Shown here one piece after another: positions 17,688 to 28,078 of a stretch of DNA of 64,000 nucleotides; position 1 is the stretch's first letter, and each line of letters opens with the position of its first letter. The translations under genes and the position numbers were made by a program. The notes under the pieces were generated by a model, which searched no databases, was not told where the DNA came from, and saw nothing but the letters and a program-made list of their open reading frames with translations. This stretch comes from Sedimenticola thiotaurini (GTDB lineage Bacteria > Pseudomonadota > Gammaproteobacteria > Chromatiales > Chromatiaceae), in the NCBI RefSeq assembly GCF_001007875.1, contig NZ_CP011412.1, positions 2,046,001-2,110,000 of the forward strand, in the 5' to 3' direction.

Positions 17688-18896
17688 TCAGGTGCGGTAC
17701 TCCGCATTGATTTTCACATACTCATAGGAGAGATCACAGGTCAGCACCCGGGTCTTCGCTTCACCCCGACCCAGTGCAACCCGGATAGAGAGCTGGTCCT
17801 GCTGCATGACCCGTTGACCCGCCGCTTCGCTATAGTCGGCGGCACGCCCGCCATCCCGCACAATACAGACATCATCCAGCCAGATCCGAATCGGTTCGAT
17901 CGCCAGCTGTTCGATGCCGGCGCGTCCCACCGCTGCCAGTATGCGGCCCCAGTTGGGATCGGAGGCAAACAGGGCTGTCTTGACCAGGGGAGAGTGGGCG
18001 ATGGTATAGGCCACATCCCGCGCCTCCTGTTCGCTGGCCGCCTCCTCAACCCGAATTTCCACCAGCTTAGTGGCACCCTCGCCGTCCAGCACGATAGCCC
18101 GGGCCAGCTGCATGCAGACGTCCTCGACAACCTCGCACAGTTTTGCAAAATCAGCCGACGCCTGGTCCGTAATAGGTGAGCACCCACTTACGCCTGACGC
18201 CACCAGAATACAGGCGTCATTGGTGGAGGTATCCCCGTCCACGCTGATTGAGTTAAATGAAGGTTTGACCGCGCGCTCAAGGCACTGCTGCAGCAGTTGC
18301 CGGTCCACTAGGGCATCCGTAGCGATATAAGCCAGCATAGTGGCCATGTCGGGCCGGATCATTCCCGATCCTTTGGCCATGCCGGTCACTGTGACGGTCT
18401 TGCCAGAAAGCTCCAGCTGCCGGGAGATCAGCTTGGGTACTGTATCGGTGGTCATGATAGCGCGGGCGGCTCTCTCCCAGCCCCGTTCGGACAGGGCAGT
18501 GAGGGCATCCGGCACCGCCACGGCAATACGATCGACAGGCAGGGGTTCTCCGATCACTCCGGTGGAGAATGGCAACACCTGATTGATGGCACAGGCGCGT
18601 GCCGCGGCCACCGCCTTACAGGCCTCCCGGGCTGCCCGCAGACCGTTATCCCCCGTACCGGCATTCGCATTGCCGGAATTGATCAGCAGATAGCGGGGCA
18701 TCACTGCCGCCAGATGTTCCCGGGCCACAACCACAGGGGCCGCGCAGAAGGCATTACGGGTAAAAACCGCCGCGCAAGTGCTCCCCTCCGCCAGTTCCAT
18801 GACGACCAGGTCGTCCCGATCCGGGTACTTGATGCCAGCACCGGCGGTGCCAAGCCGAATACCCGGAACCGGATAAAACTCCAATGTTTCGCTCAT
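17688..18896 (-). CDS. argJ: Bifunctional ornithine acetyltransferase / N-acetylglutamate synthase
   Basis: Transfers the acetyl group of N-acetylornithine to glutamate, recycling it in arginine synthesis, and may also make N-acetylglutamate from acetyl-CoA. The 402-residue precursor self-cleaves before the threonine in PDMATMLAYI; the context KGSGMIRPDMAT is conserved and near residues 178-189. It ends with the family C-terminus NAEYRT. With argD and argF at 45844-47982 the window covers three arginine steps. It is 167 bases downstream of secA on the same strand. Confidence 0.95.
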   Translation of the reverse strand: MSETLEFYPVPGIRLGTAGAGIKYPDRDDLVVMELAEGSTCAAVFTRNAFCAAPVVVAREHLAAVMPRYLLINSGNANAGTGDNGLRAAREACKAVAAARACAINQVLPFSTGVIGEPLPVDRIAVAVPDALTALSERGWERAARAIMTTDTVPKLISRQLELSGKTVTVTGMAKGSGMIRPDMATMLAYIATDALVDRQLLQQCLERAVKPSFNSISVDGDTSTNDACILVASGVSGCSPITDQASADFAKLCEVVEDVCMQLARAIVLDGEGATKLVEIRVEEAASEQEARDVAYTIAHSPLVKTALFASDPNWGRILAAVGRAGIEQLAIEPIRIWLDDVCIVRDGGRAADYSEAAGQRVMQQDQLSIRVALGRGEAKTRVLTCDLSYEYVKINAEYRT

Positions 18897-19063
18897 TGAC
18901 TCAATTCCGCCAATACGGTTGTTGGTTTAATGCCCATCGACAGCCGCTGACCGGGCAATGGATGGACAAAGAGATCCCCGGTCACTGGGAGCGGATTGCC
19001 GGGCAAGCTTACTTAATCCCGCCCCCACTATTTCGCTGGCAATTCCCCTCTGGATAAGGGCAA

Positions 19064-21874
19064 CTACTGAATCCGTCCGTGGCACTGCTTGTATTTTTTA
19101 CCGGATCCACAGGGACAGGGTTCATTGCGTCCTATCTTGCGGTCTGATCGGACAAACGGCTGCTGTTGCTCCTCTTCCGCACCAGCGGCCGGCTGCGCTT
19201 CCACATCGTCAAAACCACCAAACGCTTCATGCTGGAACTGGAAATCGGCTTCATTCTGCTCAAGCTCCGGGATCTCCATCATCTCCTGGGCCTGTACCGG
19301 GACCTTGGTCAGGACAGAGACAAGCTCCTGTTTGATCCCTTCCAGCATGTTGGAGAACAGCTCATACGCCTCCCGCTTATACTCCTGCTTGGGATTTTTC
19401 TGGGCGTAGCCACGCAGATGAATACCCTGACGCAGATAGTCCATCGCTGCCAGATGCTCTTTCCAGCTGGCGTCCAGAATCTGCAGCATGACCGCCTTCT
19501 CGAACATGCGCAGATTTTCACTACCGGCCAGTGCCTCTTTTTCGGCGTACTCCTGTTCCATCTGGGAGATGATCCGCTCCCTCAGAGTCTCTTCATGCAG
19601 GCTGTCATCCGCATCGAGCCACTCCTGGATCGGGTAATCCAGCTCGTATTCGCTCTTCAAGGCTTCTGTCAGCCCGGGGACATCCCACTGCTCTTCGAGA
19701 CTTTGGGGTGGGATGTAGCGATCGATCAGCCCATTAACCACGTCGCGGCGGATGGAGATAATAGATTCGGATACATCGCCCGCATCCATCAATTCGTCCC
19801 GCTGCTGGTAGATCACCTTACGCTGGTCATTGGCCACATCATCGTATTCAAGCAACTGCTTACGGATATCGAAGTTGCGCCCCTCCACCTTCTTCTGGGC
19901 ATTGGCGATGGCCTTGGTCACCCAGGGATGTTCGATCGCCTCACCCTCTTCCATACCCAGCTTTTGCATGATGGCCGACACCCGATCGGAGGCGAAAATC
20001 CGCATCAGGTTGTCTTCCAGAGAGAGATAAAAACGGGTCGAACCGGGATCGCCCTGACGACCGGAACGACCCCGCAGCTGATTGTCGACACGGCGTGACT
20101 CGTGCCGCTCAGTGCCCACTACATGCAGACCGCCGGCCTCCAGCACCTGCTGATGGCGCTGCTTCCAGTCCGCGCGGATTTTTTCGATGGCCTCCGGTGT
20201 CGCCGCATCGCCCAGCTCGGCAATTTCCATGTCCGGATTGCCGCCCAATACGATATCGGTACCGCGGCCCGCCATGTTAGTAGCGATGGTCACCGCCCCG
20301 GGTCGGCCCGCTTCGGCAACGATATTGGCCTCCCGCTCATGGTGTTTGGCATTCAGCACCTGATGCGGAACCTTGGCCTTGTCCAGCAATCCGGAGATCA
20401 GTTCCGATGTCTCGATGGAGGCGGTGCCTACCAGTACCGGCTGACCCCGTTTTACACAATCCTGAATATCCTTGGTGATCGCCTGATACTTCTCAGCGGC
20501 GGTCAGGTAGACCAGGTCTCCCAGATCCTTACGAATCATATCCCGGTTGGTCGGGATCACCACCACTTCCAGTCCGTAGATCTGCAGGAATTCCGGCGCT
20601 TCGGTATCGGCTGTACCGGTCATACCGGAGAGCTTGTTGTAGAGACGGAAGTAGTTCTGGAAGGTGATCGAGGCCAGTGTCTGATTCTCCTTCTGAATCT
20701 CCACCCCCTCTTTCGCTTCCACCGCCTGGTGCAATCCTTCCGACCAACGCCGCCCCGGCATGGTCCGGCCCGTGAACTCGTCAACGATGACAATCTGGCC
20801 ATCGCGCACGATGTAATCCACATTCTTCTGGAACAGCGCGTGGGCCCGCAAGGCGGAAGTGACGTGATGCATCAGGCTGATATTGGCGGTGTCATAGAGG
20901 CTGGTTTCGGGGTCCAGCAACCCCATCTCCACCAGCATCTCCTCCACATGCTGATGCCCCTCTTCACTCAGGAACACCTGCCGTGCCTTCTCATCCACCG
21001 AGTAGTCACCCGGCCCGAAGGCGGGCTTACCATCCTCGTCCGCTTCAATCGGCTCCTGCCTGGTCAGACGGGGAATCAGCTGATCGATACGGGTATAAAG
21101 ATCCGACCCCCCCTCGGCAGGACCAGAGATAATCAACGGTGTGCGCGCCTCGTCGATCAGGATCGAATCCACCTCGTCCACCACTGCGAAGAACTTTTCC
21201 CGCTGTACCCGCTGATCGGCGCTAAATGCCATGTTATCCCGCAGGTAATCAAAACCAAATTCGTTATTGGTGCCGTAGGTGATATCGCAGGCGTAAGCTT
21301 CCCGGCGGGTCACCGGACGCAGGTGGAGATAGCCGCCGCTCTTGCCATCGTATGAATAATCGCAACTGAAGGAGGATTCATCCACGCCACCACCGGAGGA
21401 CTGGATCACCCCGACACTCAAGCCGAGAAAATCGTAAAGTTTCCCCATCCACTCCGCATCACGTCGGGCCAGGTAGTCATTCACCGTTACCACGTGAACA
21501 CCTTTGCCCGGCAGCGCGTTGAGATAGACCGCCAGAGTAGCAACCAGCGTCTTGCCCTCACCGGTGCGCATCTCTGCGATCTTGCCGTCATTCAGGACCA
21601 TGCCGCCGATCATCTGTACGTCGAAGTGACGCATATTCAAAACTCGCCGACCCGCCTCGCGCACTACGGCAAACGCCTCTGGCATCAGCGAGTTCAACTC
21701 AGCTCCCTGCTCCAAGCGCTGCCTGAATTCCCCGGTTTTGGCTTTCAGCTCGTCATCTGTAAGCGCCTCCAGCTCCGGCTCCAATGCATTGATCTGGGCA
21801 ACTACCTTCGACATCCGCTTGATGAGGCGGTCATTGCGACTGCCAAAGACCTTCCTGAGAATCTTACTGACCAT
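19064..21874 (-). CDS. secA: Preprotein translocase ATPase SecA
   Basis: Motor ATPase that drives secretory proteins through SecYEG. The 936-residue protein has the expected domains: Walker A in [13 protein letters not shown] near 102-114, the DEVDSIL DEAD-box-type motif near 209-215, the preprotein cross-linking domain, the second helicase domain ([11 protein letters not shown] near 510-520), helical scaffold and wing. The C-terminal zinc/SecB-binding tail [14 protein letters not shown] is intact. It lies downstream of lpxC, dciA and the M23 gene, the standard place next to the dcw cluster. No secM-like arrest peptide is seen upstream. Confidence 0.97.
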   Translation of the reverse strand: MVSKILRKVFGSRNDRLIKRMSKVVAQINALEPELEALTDDELKAKTGEFRQRLEQGAELNSLMPEAFAVVREAGRRVLNMRHFDVQMIGGMVLNDGKIAEMRTGEGKTLVATLAVYLNALPGKGVHVVTVNDYLARRDAEWMGKLYDFLGLSVGVIQSSGGGVDESSFSCDYSYDGKSGGYLHLRPVTRREAYACDITYGTNNEFGFDYLRDNMAFSADQRVQREKFFAVVDEVDSILIDEARTPLIISGPAEGGSDLYTRIDQLIPRLTRQEPIEADEDGKPAFGPGDYSVDEKARQVFLSEEGHQHVEEMLVEMGLLDPETSLYDTANISLMHHVTSALRAHALFQKNVDYIVRDGQIVIVDEFTGRTMPGRRWSEGLHQAVEAKEGVEIQKENQTLASITFQNYFRLYNKLSGMTGTADTEAPEFLQIYGLEVVVIPTNRDMIRKDLGDLVYLTAAEKYQAITKDIQDCVKRGQPVLVGTASIETSELISGLLDKAKVPHQVLNAKHHEREANIVAEAGRPGAVTIATNMAGRGTDIVLGGNPDMEIAELGDAATPEAIEKIRADWKQRHQQVLEAGGLHVVGTERHESRRVDNQLRGRSGRQGDPGSTRFYLSLEDNLMRIFASDRVSAIMQKLGMEEGEAIEHPWVTKAIANAQKKVEGRNFDIRKQLLEYDDVANDQRKVIYQQRDELMDAGDVSESIISIRRDVVNGLIDRYIPPQSLEEQWDVPGLTEALKSEYELDYPIQEWLDADDSLHEETLRERIISQMEQEYAEKEALAGSENLRMFEKAVMLQILDASWKEHLAAMDYLRQGIHLRGYAQKNPKQEYKREAYELFSNMLEGIKQELVSVLTKVPVQAQEMMEIPELEQNEADFQFQHEAFGGFDDVEAQPAAGAEEEQQQPFVRSDRKIGRNEPCPCGSGKKYKQCHGRIQ

Positions 21875-21990
21875 GAAAAAACTCTTGCTGATATGAATTT
21901 AGGCCCACACCGGTCGAGCCCGGGACGGACAGAAAATAAAGCGCTGATAATACCGCAAAAAGGCCAAGATAGCAGGCATTAGATGCAATT

Positions 21991-22008
21991 CGGGCGCTAA
22001 AACGCCCG
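21991..22008 (-). terminator. Hairpin between the M23 peptidase and secA
   Basis: CGGGCG (21991-21996) and CGCCCG (22003-22008) form a 6-bp GC stem with a six-base loop, about 40 bases after the peptidase stop. It is followed by AATTGCAT rather than a T-run, so it may attenuate rather than end transcription into secA. Confidence 0.35.
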
Positions 22009-22046
22009 GGATTTCTCTGCCCCCTGGAACTGCCCGACATGCGGGA

Positions 22047-22985
22047 TTAGCGTTTGATGCGGAGGTATTTGGATGGATTGACGGTTTTACCGTTTTTGAC
22101 AATCTCAAAATGGACATGGGGGCCGGTGGAGCGTCCACTGGAGCCCATCAGGGCGATGGGCTGCCCCTGGGTCACCAATTCACCAGGCTCCACCAATATC
22201 TTGCTGTTATGGCCATAGCGGGTTACGTAACCGTCTGTATGGCGTATCTCAACCAACTTGCCATAACCTCCCCGCTCGCCAATCCAGGTGACAATGCCAG
22301 AAGCGACGGCAACCACATTGGAGTTCTTTTTACCGGCCAGATCCACACCGCGGTGAAAGGTCTTCTTGCCGGTGAAAGGATCTTTACGATAACCGTAACG
22401 GGACGAAATCCAACCCTTCTCCACCGGTCGGCCAGCCGGAAGCATCGCCTCATTCATCTGCTTGTCAAAAATCAGCCCTTCCATCAAATCCAGTTTATGC
22501 TCGCGATCGGTGATCACCTGGGAAAGCTGCTCCATATCGGCAACCAGCTCTGACAGACTGACTGACTGAGCCAGTTCCCCCTCTTCAATACCACCGCGTG
22601 CCGGCTCTTCATCGAAGTCGAACTCGTCCTCATCAAGCTTGGCGGCCTGAGCCAACCGCTCACCTAACGCATTGATACGAAGAATATGTGACTGTAGCTG
22701 ACCAAGCCGTAAAGCCAGGGCATCAAGGTGATCCTGGGTGCGGCCCTTGGTCTCCTGAAGTTCGTCACGTTGCGCCAGCAGCAGATCTCGCACCACGTCG
22801 GTGGTTGTATCGCCGGCCGCCTGTGATGAAGCGCTTACACCCCACTGATAACCACCCCAGAGAGTTCCGCCCAGCAGAAGCAGAAACGCCGGCACCAGAA
22901 TACCCAGCGACCCAGCGGAAGCGATCGGCAAACGGCCCGTCTTGTGGAAAAACCTGGAGAGTAGCATCATCTTCATGGATAGCAT
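22047..22985 (-). CDS. M23 (LytM-type) metallopeptidase, membrane-anchored
   Basis: Predicted periplasmic peptidoglycan endopeptidase or amidase activator. The start is ATG 22985, preceded by an AGG ribosome site; the open frame to 23069 would collide with the divergent dciA start. The 312-residue protein has a basic N-terminus, one membrane segment about 22-45, a coiled coil about 65-170 and a C-terminal LytM domain. Zinc-site motifs FHRGVDL and GPHVHFE are both present, so the domain is probably catalytic. It takes the place that secM has in E. coli between lpxC and secA; related genes are common there in other gammaproteobacteria. Confidence 0.9.
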   Translation of the reverse strand: MLSMKMMLLSRFFHKTGRLPIASAGSLGILVPAFLLLLGGTLWGGYQWGVSASSQAAGDTTTDVVRDLLLAQRDELQETKGRTQDHLDALALRLGQLQSHILRINALGERLAQAAKLDEDEFDFDEEPARGGIEEGELAQSVSLSELVADMEQLSQVITDREHKLDLMEGLIFDKQMNEAMLPAGRPVEKGWISSRYGYRKDPFTGKKTFHRGVDLAGKKNSNVVAVASGIVTWIGERGGYGKLVEIRHTDGYVTRYGHNSKILVEPGELVTQGQPIALMGSSGRSTGPHVHFEIVKNGKTVNPSKYLRIKR

Positions 22986-23043
22986 TGAAACCTGTTCAAA
23001 AGATAATTCACCACGACAACGACTTCCGTGACACAATTCATCC

Positions 23044-23490
23044 ATGAACAAACGACCGCGTCTAATCAAGGACTATTTTCAACGCACAAACAAACTCTAT
23101 GGATTACTTGAACAATCCATAGAGCAATCCTTGCTGCTAAAGCGCCTTCGTACACTGATTCCGCCGCCGATGGATACACACTGCACGGCAGCGGTTCTAA
23201 AAGAGTCCGGCCTGGTGCTTTACGCCGACTCATCCACCTGGGCCAGCCGACTGCGCTTCACTTCCCGCGACCTTGTACGACGATTAAACGCCGAAGGCAT
23301 GGAGATTAAACGCATCACAGTGCGGGTATTGGTAACCAGCAAACCGCCTGAACGAAAACGCTCAAAAATCAGACATTTGAGCGCAGAAAATGCATTCCTG
23401 ATTAATCAAACCGCGGCAGACATCGACGATCATGACCTGAGTGAAGCCCTGGTACGTCTCAGTAAACACGCCACCAAGGCAACTGAATAG
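23044..23490 (+). CDS. dciA: DUF721 protein, likely DciA helicase loader
   Basis: A 148-residue protein with the DUF721 fold: N-terminal helices followed by DSSTWASRLRF (about 60-70) and LVRRLN, which match the KH-like core of DciA. DciA is the ancestral loader or operator of the DnaB replicative helicase in bacteria lacking DnaC. The position next to lpxC and secA is characteristic. It is the only plus-strand gene between 17 and 42 kb, convergent with lpxC (three bases apart) and divergent from the M23 gene. Confidence 0.87.
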   Translation: MNKRPRLIKDYFQRTNKLYGLLEQSIEQSLLLKRLRTLIPPPMDTHCTAAVLKESGLVLYADSSTWASRLRFTSRDLVRRLNAEGMEIKRITVRVLVTSKPPERKRSKIRHLSAENAFLINQTAADIDDHDLSEALVRLSKHATKATE

Positions 23491-23493
23491 TCG

Positions 23494-24405
23494 TCAGTTC
23501 GCCTGCACCGGTTTCATGTACGAGATGGGCACACTGTCACCATCCTCAAAAGTGACCTCTTCCCAAGCGGACTGATCCGCAATCAGGGCTTTGAGCAACT
23601 TGTTATTCAGTGCATGTCCGGATTTATAACCGCTGAATGCCCCGATCAGGCTGTGCCCAAGCAGATACAGATCACCAATCGCATCCAGAATCTTATGCTT
23701 GACGAACTCATCCTCGTAACGTAAGCCGTCTTCGTTGAGCACCCGGTAATCATCTACAACAATGGCGTTGCTCATGCTGCCGCCGAGCGCCAGTTCCCGC
23801 TCCCGCAACATCTCTATATCCCGCAAAAAGCCAAATGTGCGCGCGCGACTCACCTCTTTCACGAAAGAAGTGGAGGAGAAGTCGATAGTGGCCGACTTGG
23901 TCCGCTCCGCAAAGGCTGGATGATTGAAATCGATACCGAAGGAGACCTTGAAACCATCAAACGGTTCGAAAGCGGCATATTTGTCGTCTTCCTCTACCAT
24001 CACCTTGCGCTTAATCCGAATAAAACGCTTCGGCGCATTCTGCTCTTCCACGCCAGCCGACTGGATCAGAAACACAAAGGGACCAGCGCTACCGTCCATG
24101 ATGGGGACTTCAGGCGCACTCACGTCCACGTAAGCGTTATCGATACCCAGTCCAGCGAAGGCGGACAGCAGATGCTCCACGGTGGAGATCTTCTGGCCAT
24201 CCTGCTCCAGAGTAGTTGAGAGGCGCGTGTCCCCCACATTGTCCGGGCGCGCTGCGATCTCGACCGGTTCATCCAGATCGACTCGACGAAAAACCACACC
24301 AGTATCAATGGCTGCGGGGCGCAGAGTCAGGTAGACCTTCTCCCCCGTATGCAGACCTACCCCTGTCGCACGTATAACGTTCTTGAGCGTACGTTGCCGT
24401 ATCAT
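23494..24405 (-). CDS. lpxC: UDP-3-O-acyl-N-acetylglucosamine deacetylase
   Basis: Committed step of lipid A synthesis, a zinc deacetylase. The 303-residue protein has typical length. Zinc ligands are seen in TVEHLLSAF (His near 79) and [10 protein letters not shown] (His and Asp near 238 and 242). Other conserved blocks are [11 protein letters not shown] and DGSAGPFVF. It is the last gene of the division cluster, 298 bases after ftsZ, and probably has its own promoter in that gap. FtsH-dependent turnover of LpxC, known in E. coli, cannot be judged from the C-terminus here. Confidence 0.96.
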   Translation of the reverse strand: MIRQRTLKNVIRATGVGLHTGEKVYLTLRPAAIDTGVVFRRVDLDEPVEIAARPDNVGDTRLSTTLEQDGQKISTVEHLLSAFAGLGIDNAYVDVSAPEVPIMDGSAGPFVFLIQSAGVEEQNAPKRFIRIKRKVMVEEDDKYAAFEPFDGFKVSFGIDFNHPAFAERTKSATIDFSSTSFVKEVSRARTFGFLRDIEMLRERELALGGSMSNAIVVDDYRVLNEDGLRYEDEFVKHKILDAIGDLYLLGHSLIGAFSGYKSGHALNNKLLKALIADQSAWEEVTFEDGDSVPISYMKPVQAN

Positions 24406-24703
24406 GTTGCCTGTATTCCCGCTTTCCAGCCACTAAAACAGCCGGATGGTATCACACATTCCGCCTATTGAGCTAAATTGAAGCCCACTAAACCGAACTG
24501 CGCTCGATAAAAATAGTATCAGGCTAAAACATCGGTCAGATGAATACCTGCCCCACACCCATTAGGGTATTCCCTATATTGGTATCAGTTTCCCCCCTCT
24601 ATTGCAAGTTTATTTCATGCCGCAAACAGTAATCCTGTCGCCAGGATACCGCCCTCGGAGCCCCTGACTCACCTGGAAAACGGACTGATCCCAGCCCCAT
24701 TTT

Positions 24704-25873
24704 TCAATCCGCCTGACGACGCAAAAACGCTGGAATATCCAGGTAATCCATATTGTGATCCTGTGCTGCAGCCACATAGGACTTGGCCGCCTTTCTTACC
24801 ACGGTGGGGCTATCCATTTCACGGTACTCTTCCGGGCCGGGGGCCACCACATCGGAGTTCACCAGTCTCACCGGCGCCGGATCTTCGATTGCCGGCTGGG
24901 CAAGCTTCTCCTCGCCCACGGAACCGAGACCGGTCGCCACTACGGTGACCCGCAATTCGTCACTCATATCCGGATCTATCACCGTACCCACCACAACAGT
25001 GGCGTCATCACAGGCGAACTCTTTGACCGTGCTGCCCACTTCATCAAATTCACCAATGGAAAGATCCAGACCCGCCGTGATATTGACCAGAATACCCTTG
25101 GCCCCGGCCAGATTCACATCCTCCAGCAGTGGGCTGTTGATCGCCTGCTCCGCTGCATCACGGGCACGATTGTCACCCTTGGATGAGCCGGAACCCATCA
25201 TCGCAGTACCCATTTCCGACATAACGGTCCGCACATCGGCGAAGTCAACGTTGATCAAACCGGGACGGGTGATCAGTTCGGCAATCCCCTGGACCGCCCC
25301 CTGCAACACATCGTTGGCCGACTTGAAGGCGTTCAGCAGACTCATGTCCCGACCCAGTACCGCCAGCAGTTTCTCGTTGGGGATAGTGATCAGGGAATCC
25401 ACATACTGACCCAGGGCCTCGATGCCCTTCTCGGCAATCTGCATCCGCTTACCACCCTCGAAAGGAAACGGCTTGGTCACAACCGCCACCGTCAGGATGC
25501 CCATTTCCCGGGCTACTTCAGCCACCACCGGTGCTGCACCGGTACCGGTACCACCGCCCATACCGGCGGTGATGAACACCATGTCACTGCCCTGCAGTGC
25601 TTCGTGGATGCGATCCCGATCCTCCATAGCGGCATCACGACCCACATCCGGATTGGCCCCGGCACCCAGCCCCTTGGTGATATTCGAACCCAGTTGAAGC
25701 AGGGTACGTACCTGGCTGTTCTTCAGGGCCTGGGCATCAGTATTGGCACAGATGAAATCCACCCCCTCTATACTGGCGTTGAGCATGTGATTGACGGCGT
25801 TACCACCGCCCCCGCCAACACCAATGACTTTAATCACTGCGTTTTGACTATATGCATCCATCAATTCGAACAT
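24704..25873 (-). CDS. ftsZ: Cell division tubulin homologue FtsZ
   Basis: GTPase that polymerises into the Z-ring. The 389-residue protein has the tubulin signature GGGTGTGAAP (about 105-114), NTDAQAL (44-50) and the GTPase-activating T7-loop region NVDFADVRTVM. A variable linker ends in the conserved tail DYLDIPAFLRRQ, which binds FtsA and ZipA; this window encodes FtsA and ZapD as partners. It follows ftsA by 59 bases. Confidence 0.97.
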   Translation of the reverse strand: MFELMDAYSQNAVIKVIGVGGGGGNAVNHMLNASIEGVDFICANTDAQALKNSQVRTLLQLGSNITKGLGAGANPDVGRDAAMEDRDRIHEALQGSDMVFITAGMGGGTGTGAAPVVAEVAREMGILTVAVVTKPFPFEGGKRMQIAEKGIEALGQYVDSLITIPNEKLLAVLGRDMSLLNAFKSANDVLQGAVQGIAELITRPGLINVDFADVRTVMSEMGTAMMGSGSSKGDNRARDAAEQAINSPLLEDVNLAGAKGILVNITAGLDLSIGEFDEVGSTVKEFACDDATVVVGTVIDPDMSDELRVTVVATGLGSVGEEKLAQPAIEDPAPVRLVNSDVVAPGPEEYREMDSPTVVRKAAKSYVAAAQDHNMDYLDIPAFLRRQAD

Positions 25874-25932
25874 GTCACTCTCTCCTCATGATCCAGGCCC
25901 TGCTACACGGCCACCTGAAAACTTAAAAAATG

Positions 25933-27168
25933 TCAGAAATTGCCCTGAAACCAGCTCTTCATCCTGGTCCAGACCGCCTTAAAATTGTTATGCCCCGGGA
26001 TATCCTGTAACCGTCCCGTTTGGTTCTGCCGCCCGAACAGCAATAATCCCACTCCCGTCGCATAGATCGGGTTTCGCACCACATCCACCAATCCCGTCAC
26101 ATACTGCGGAACGCCCAACCTGACCGGCATATGGAACACCTCTTCCGCCAACTCAATCAGCCCTTCCATCTTGGAACTGCCACCGGTCAGCACCACGCCG
26201 CCGGCGATCAGGTCCTCAAAACCACTACGTCGCAACTCCGCCTGCACCAGGCTCAACAGCTCCTCGTAACGGGGCTCCACCACCTCCGCCAGCGTTTGCC
26301 TGGACAATCGCCGGGGCGGTCTTTCACCAATACTCGGCACCTCGATGGTTTCATCACTGGCGGCCAGTTGGGTAAGCGCGCAGGCGTACCGGATCTTGAT
26401 CTCTTCGGCGTGCTGGGTCGGGGTGCGCAAGGCCACCGCGATATCGTTCGTCACCTGGTCACCGGCGATGGGAATCACCGCGGTATGGCGTATCGAGCCC
26501 TCGGTAAAAACCGCGATATCGGTGGTACCACCGCCAATATCCACCAGGCAGACACCCAACTCCTTCTCATCGTCACTGAGCACGGCGTAACTGGAACTCA
26601 GCTGTTCCAGGATCAGGTCATCCACATCCAGTCCGCAGCGGCGCACGCACTTGACGATATTCTGCGCTGCGCTGACGGCACCGGTGACCATGTGCACCCG
26701 GGCCTCCAGGCGCACTCCGGACATGCCGACCGGCTCCCGAATGCCCTCCTGCTCATCGATGATGAACTCCTGGGGCAGGATATGCAGGATCTTCTGATCG
26801 GCCGGAATGGCCACCGCCCGGGCGGCATCAATGACCCGTTCCACGTCGCCATGGGTCACCTCCCGGTCCTTGATGGCCACAATGCCGTGGGAGTTGAGAC
26901 TCCGCACATGGTTACCGGCGATTCCGGCATGTACCGAATGAATCTCGCACCCCGCCATCAATTCAGCCTCTTCCAGGGCGCGCTGAATTGACTGGACAGT
27001 GGATTCAATATTCACCACCACACCTTTTTTCATGCCGCGCGATGGGTGCGATCCGATGCCGATGATCTCAATCTGGTCATCCGGTTTGATCTCACCCACG
27101 ATGGCCACCACTTTCGAGGTGCCCACATCCAGCCCGACTATCAGATTTTTCTCTGTCTTTTTGGTCAT
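25933..27168 (-). CDS. ftsA: Cell division actin homologue FtsA
   Basis: Membrane-tethered actin-like ATPase that anchors FtsZ. The 411-residue protein has the phosphate-binding loops LDVGTSKVVA (about 14-23) and VDIGGGTTDIAV (about 210-221), the 1C (SHS2) domain between, and a C-terminal amphipathic tail (MKSWFQGNF). The ATG at 27168 has GAGGAA eight bases upstream and shares its first base with the stop of the small frame described at 27168-27308. Confidence 0.97.
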   Translation of the reverse strand: MTKKTEKNLIVGLDVGTSKVVAIVGEIKPDDQIEIIGIGSHPSRGMKKGVVVNIESTVQSIQRALEEAELMAGCEIHSVHAGIAGNHVRSLNSHGIVAIKDREVTHGDVERVIDAARAVAIPADQKILHILPQEFIIDEQEGIREPVGMSGVRLEARVHMVTGAVSAAQNIVKCVRRCGLDVDDLILEQLSSSYAVLSDDEKELGVCLVDIGGGTTDIAVFTEGSIRHTAVIPIAGDQVTNDIAVALRTPTQHAEEIKIRYACALTQLAASDETIEVPSIGERPPRRLSRQTLAEVVEPRYEELLSLVQAELRRSGFEDLIAGGVVLTGGSSKMEGLIELAEEVFHMPVRLGVPQYVTGLVDVVRNPIYATGVGLLLFGRQNQTGRLQDIPGHNNFKAVWTRMKSWFQGNF

Positions 27169-27308
27169 TAAAACCGTTCCTCTGCAACCTGGCCGACCTG
27201 TTTCAGGGATGCTTCTCTTCCCGGTCTGCTGAATCTGCCAGAACCGATCTGTCCCGACCGTCTGCCTAATCCGTCAGACTTCACCCATGCTGTTGCTCTT
27301 ATCATCAT
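27168..27308 (-). CDS. Candidate small ORF filling the ftsQ-ftsA gap
   Basis: A 46-codon frame that begins at the ATG overlapping the ftsQ stop (TGATG) and ends in a TAA that overlaps the ftsA ATG (TAATG), so it exactly spans the 139-base gap. The predicted peptide starts MMIRATAWVKS, is rich in Arg and Gly, and ends EERF. No family is recognised and the ribosome site is weak. A frame this short can stay open by chance, and the composition is not strongly protein-like. The double stop-start overlap is the main support. Confidence 0.3.
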   Translation of the reverse strand: MMIRATAWVKSDGLGRRSGQIGSGRFSRPGREASLKQVGQVAEERF

Positions 27309-28078
27309 CACGTTTTACTCGCCTCTTCCCAGAGCACTGCCACGCCATTGGCGTAACGCATATCAACCCGCTTGACTCGGCGTTTTTCCGCCTGCTCAAG
27401 CCGTGGATAGAGCCGCACAAAGCGCTCTACCCGGGCTTCCGTCTCGCTGTGACCGAGCTTCAGCTCCACTCCCTGTTTAAAACCCACTGTCCAGGCACCC
27501 CGCCGATCCCTGATCAACCGATCGATCTCCAGTTTCAGCGCAGCAAATCGGCGATTCATCCGCTGGTAACGGGACACCATCTCGACTGCGCTGTCATCGG
27601 GACCGCTCAAACGTGGCAACGGGACTTTGAGCGCCTCCGGTTCAGGAGTAAACAGATCGCCCCGGTCATTAACCAGCTGCTTGTCACCCCAGCGCGCTAT
27701 CGGTTGCTGCTCCTCCACCCACATATTCAGGGTGTCCGGCCAGATACGCCTGACCGTCACCTGATCCACCCAGGGCAACTTCAGCGCCGCCGCCCTGACC
27801 ACGTCCAGGTCAACGGTAAAGAAATTGCCGTCGACCACCCCACCGACCGCCTGCTCCAGCGCACGCCGGTCCAGATTCTTCAACTTGCCGTCGATCCGCA
27901 CCACCTTAAGCGGTAACACGGCGGGATCACGCAGGGTCATCACACCCCAGGTGCCGAGTCCGGCAAACAGCGACAGCACCACAACAGCGCTCATCCAGCG
28001 CACCATTTGGGGTGACCGGGCAGAGGCGGTGTCCACGGTCCGCTTCTTTGCCGGACCTTTACGGGGTTGGATCGCCAT
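27308..28078 (-). CDS. ftsQ: Cell division protein FtsQ
   Basis: Bitopic membrane protein that links early and late divisome proteins through FtsB and FtsL. ATG 28078, which overlaps the ddlB stop (TGATG), is the preferred start over the longer open frame to 28114. This gives 256 residues: a cytoplasmic basic tail, a membrane helix about 28-48, a POTRA domain (VVRIDGKLKNLDRRAL) about 58-125 and the FtsQ beta domain with EEQQPIARWG. It is part of the continuous ddlB-ftsQ-ftsA-ftsZ run. Confidence 0.94.
   Translation of the reverse strand: MAIQPRKGPAKKRTVDTASARSPQMVRWMSAVVVLSLFAGLGTWGVMTLRDPAVLPLKVVRIDGKLKNLDRRALEQAVGGVVDGNFFTVDLDVVRAAALKLPWVDQVTVRRIWPDTLNMWVEEQQPIARWGDKQLVNDRGDLFTPEPEALKVPLPRLSGPDDSAVEMVSRYQRMNRRFAALKLEIDRLIRDRRGAWTVGFKQGVELKLGHSETEARVERFVRLYPRLEQAEKRRVKRVDMRYANGVAVLWEEASKT

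Noticed and set aside
18893-18985. 30-codon frame ahead of argJ, from a GTG to a TGA overlapping the argJ ATG (ATGA)
   Set aside because: No ribosome site, no family, and the region lies in an ordinary 167-base gap. One overlap alone is easily chance.
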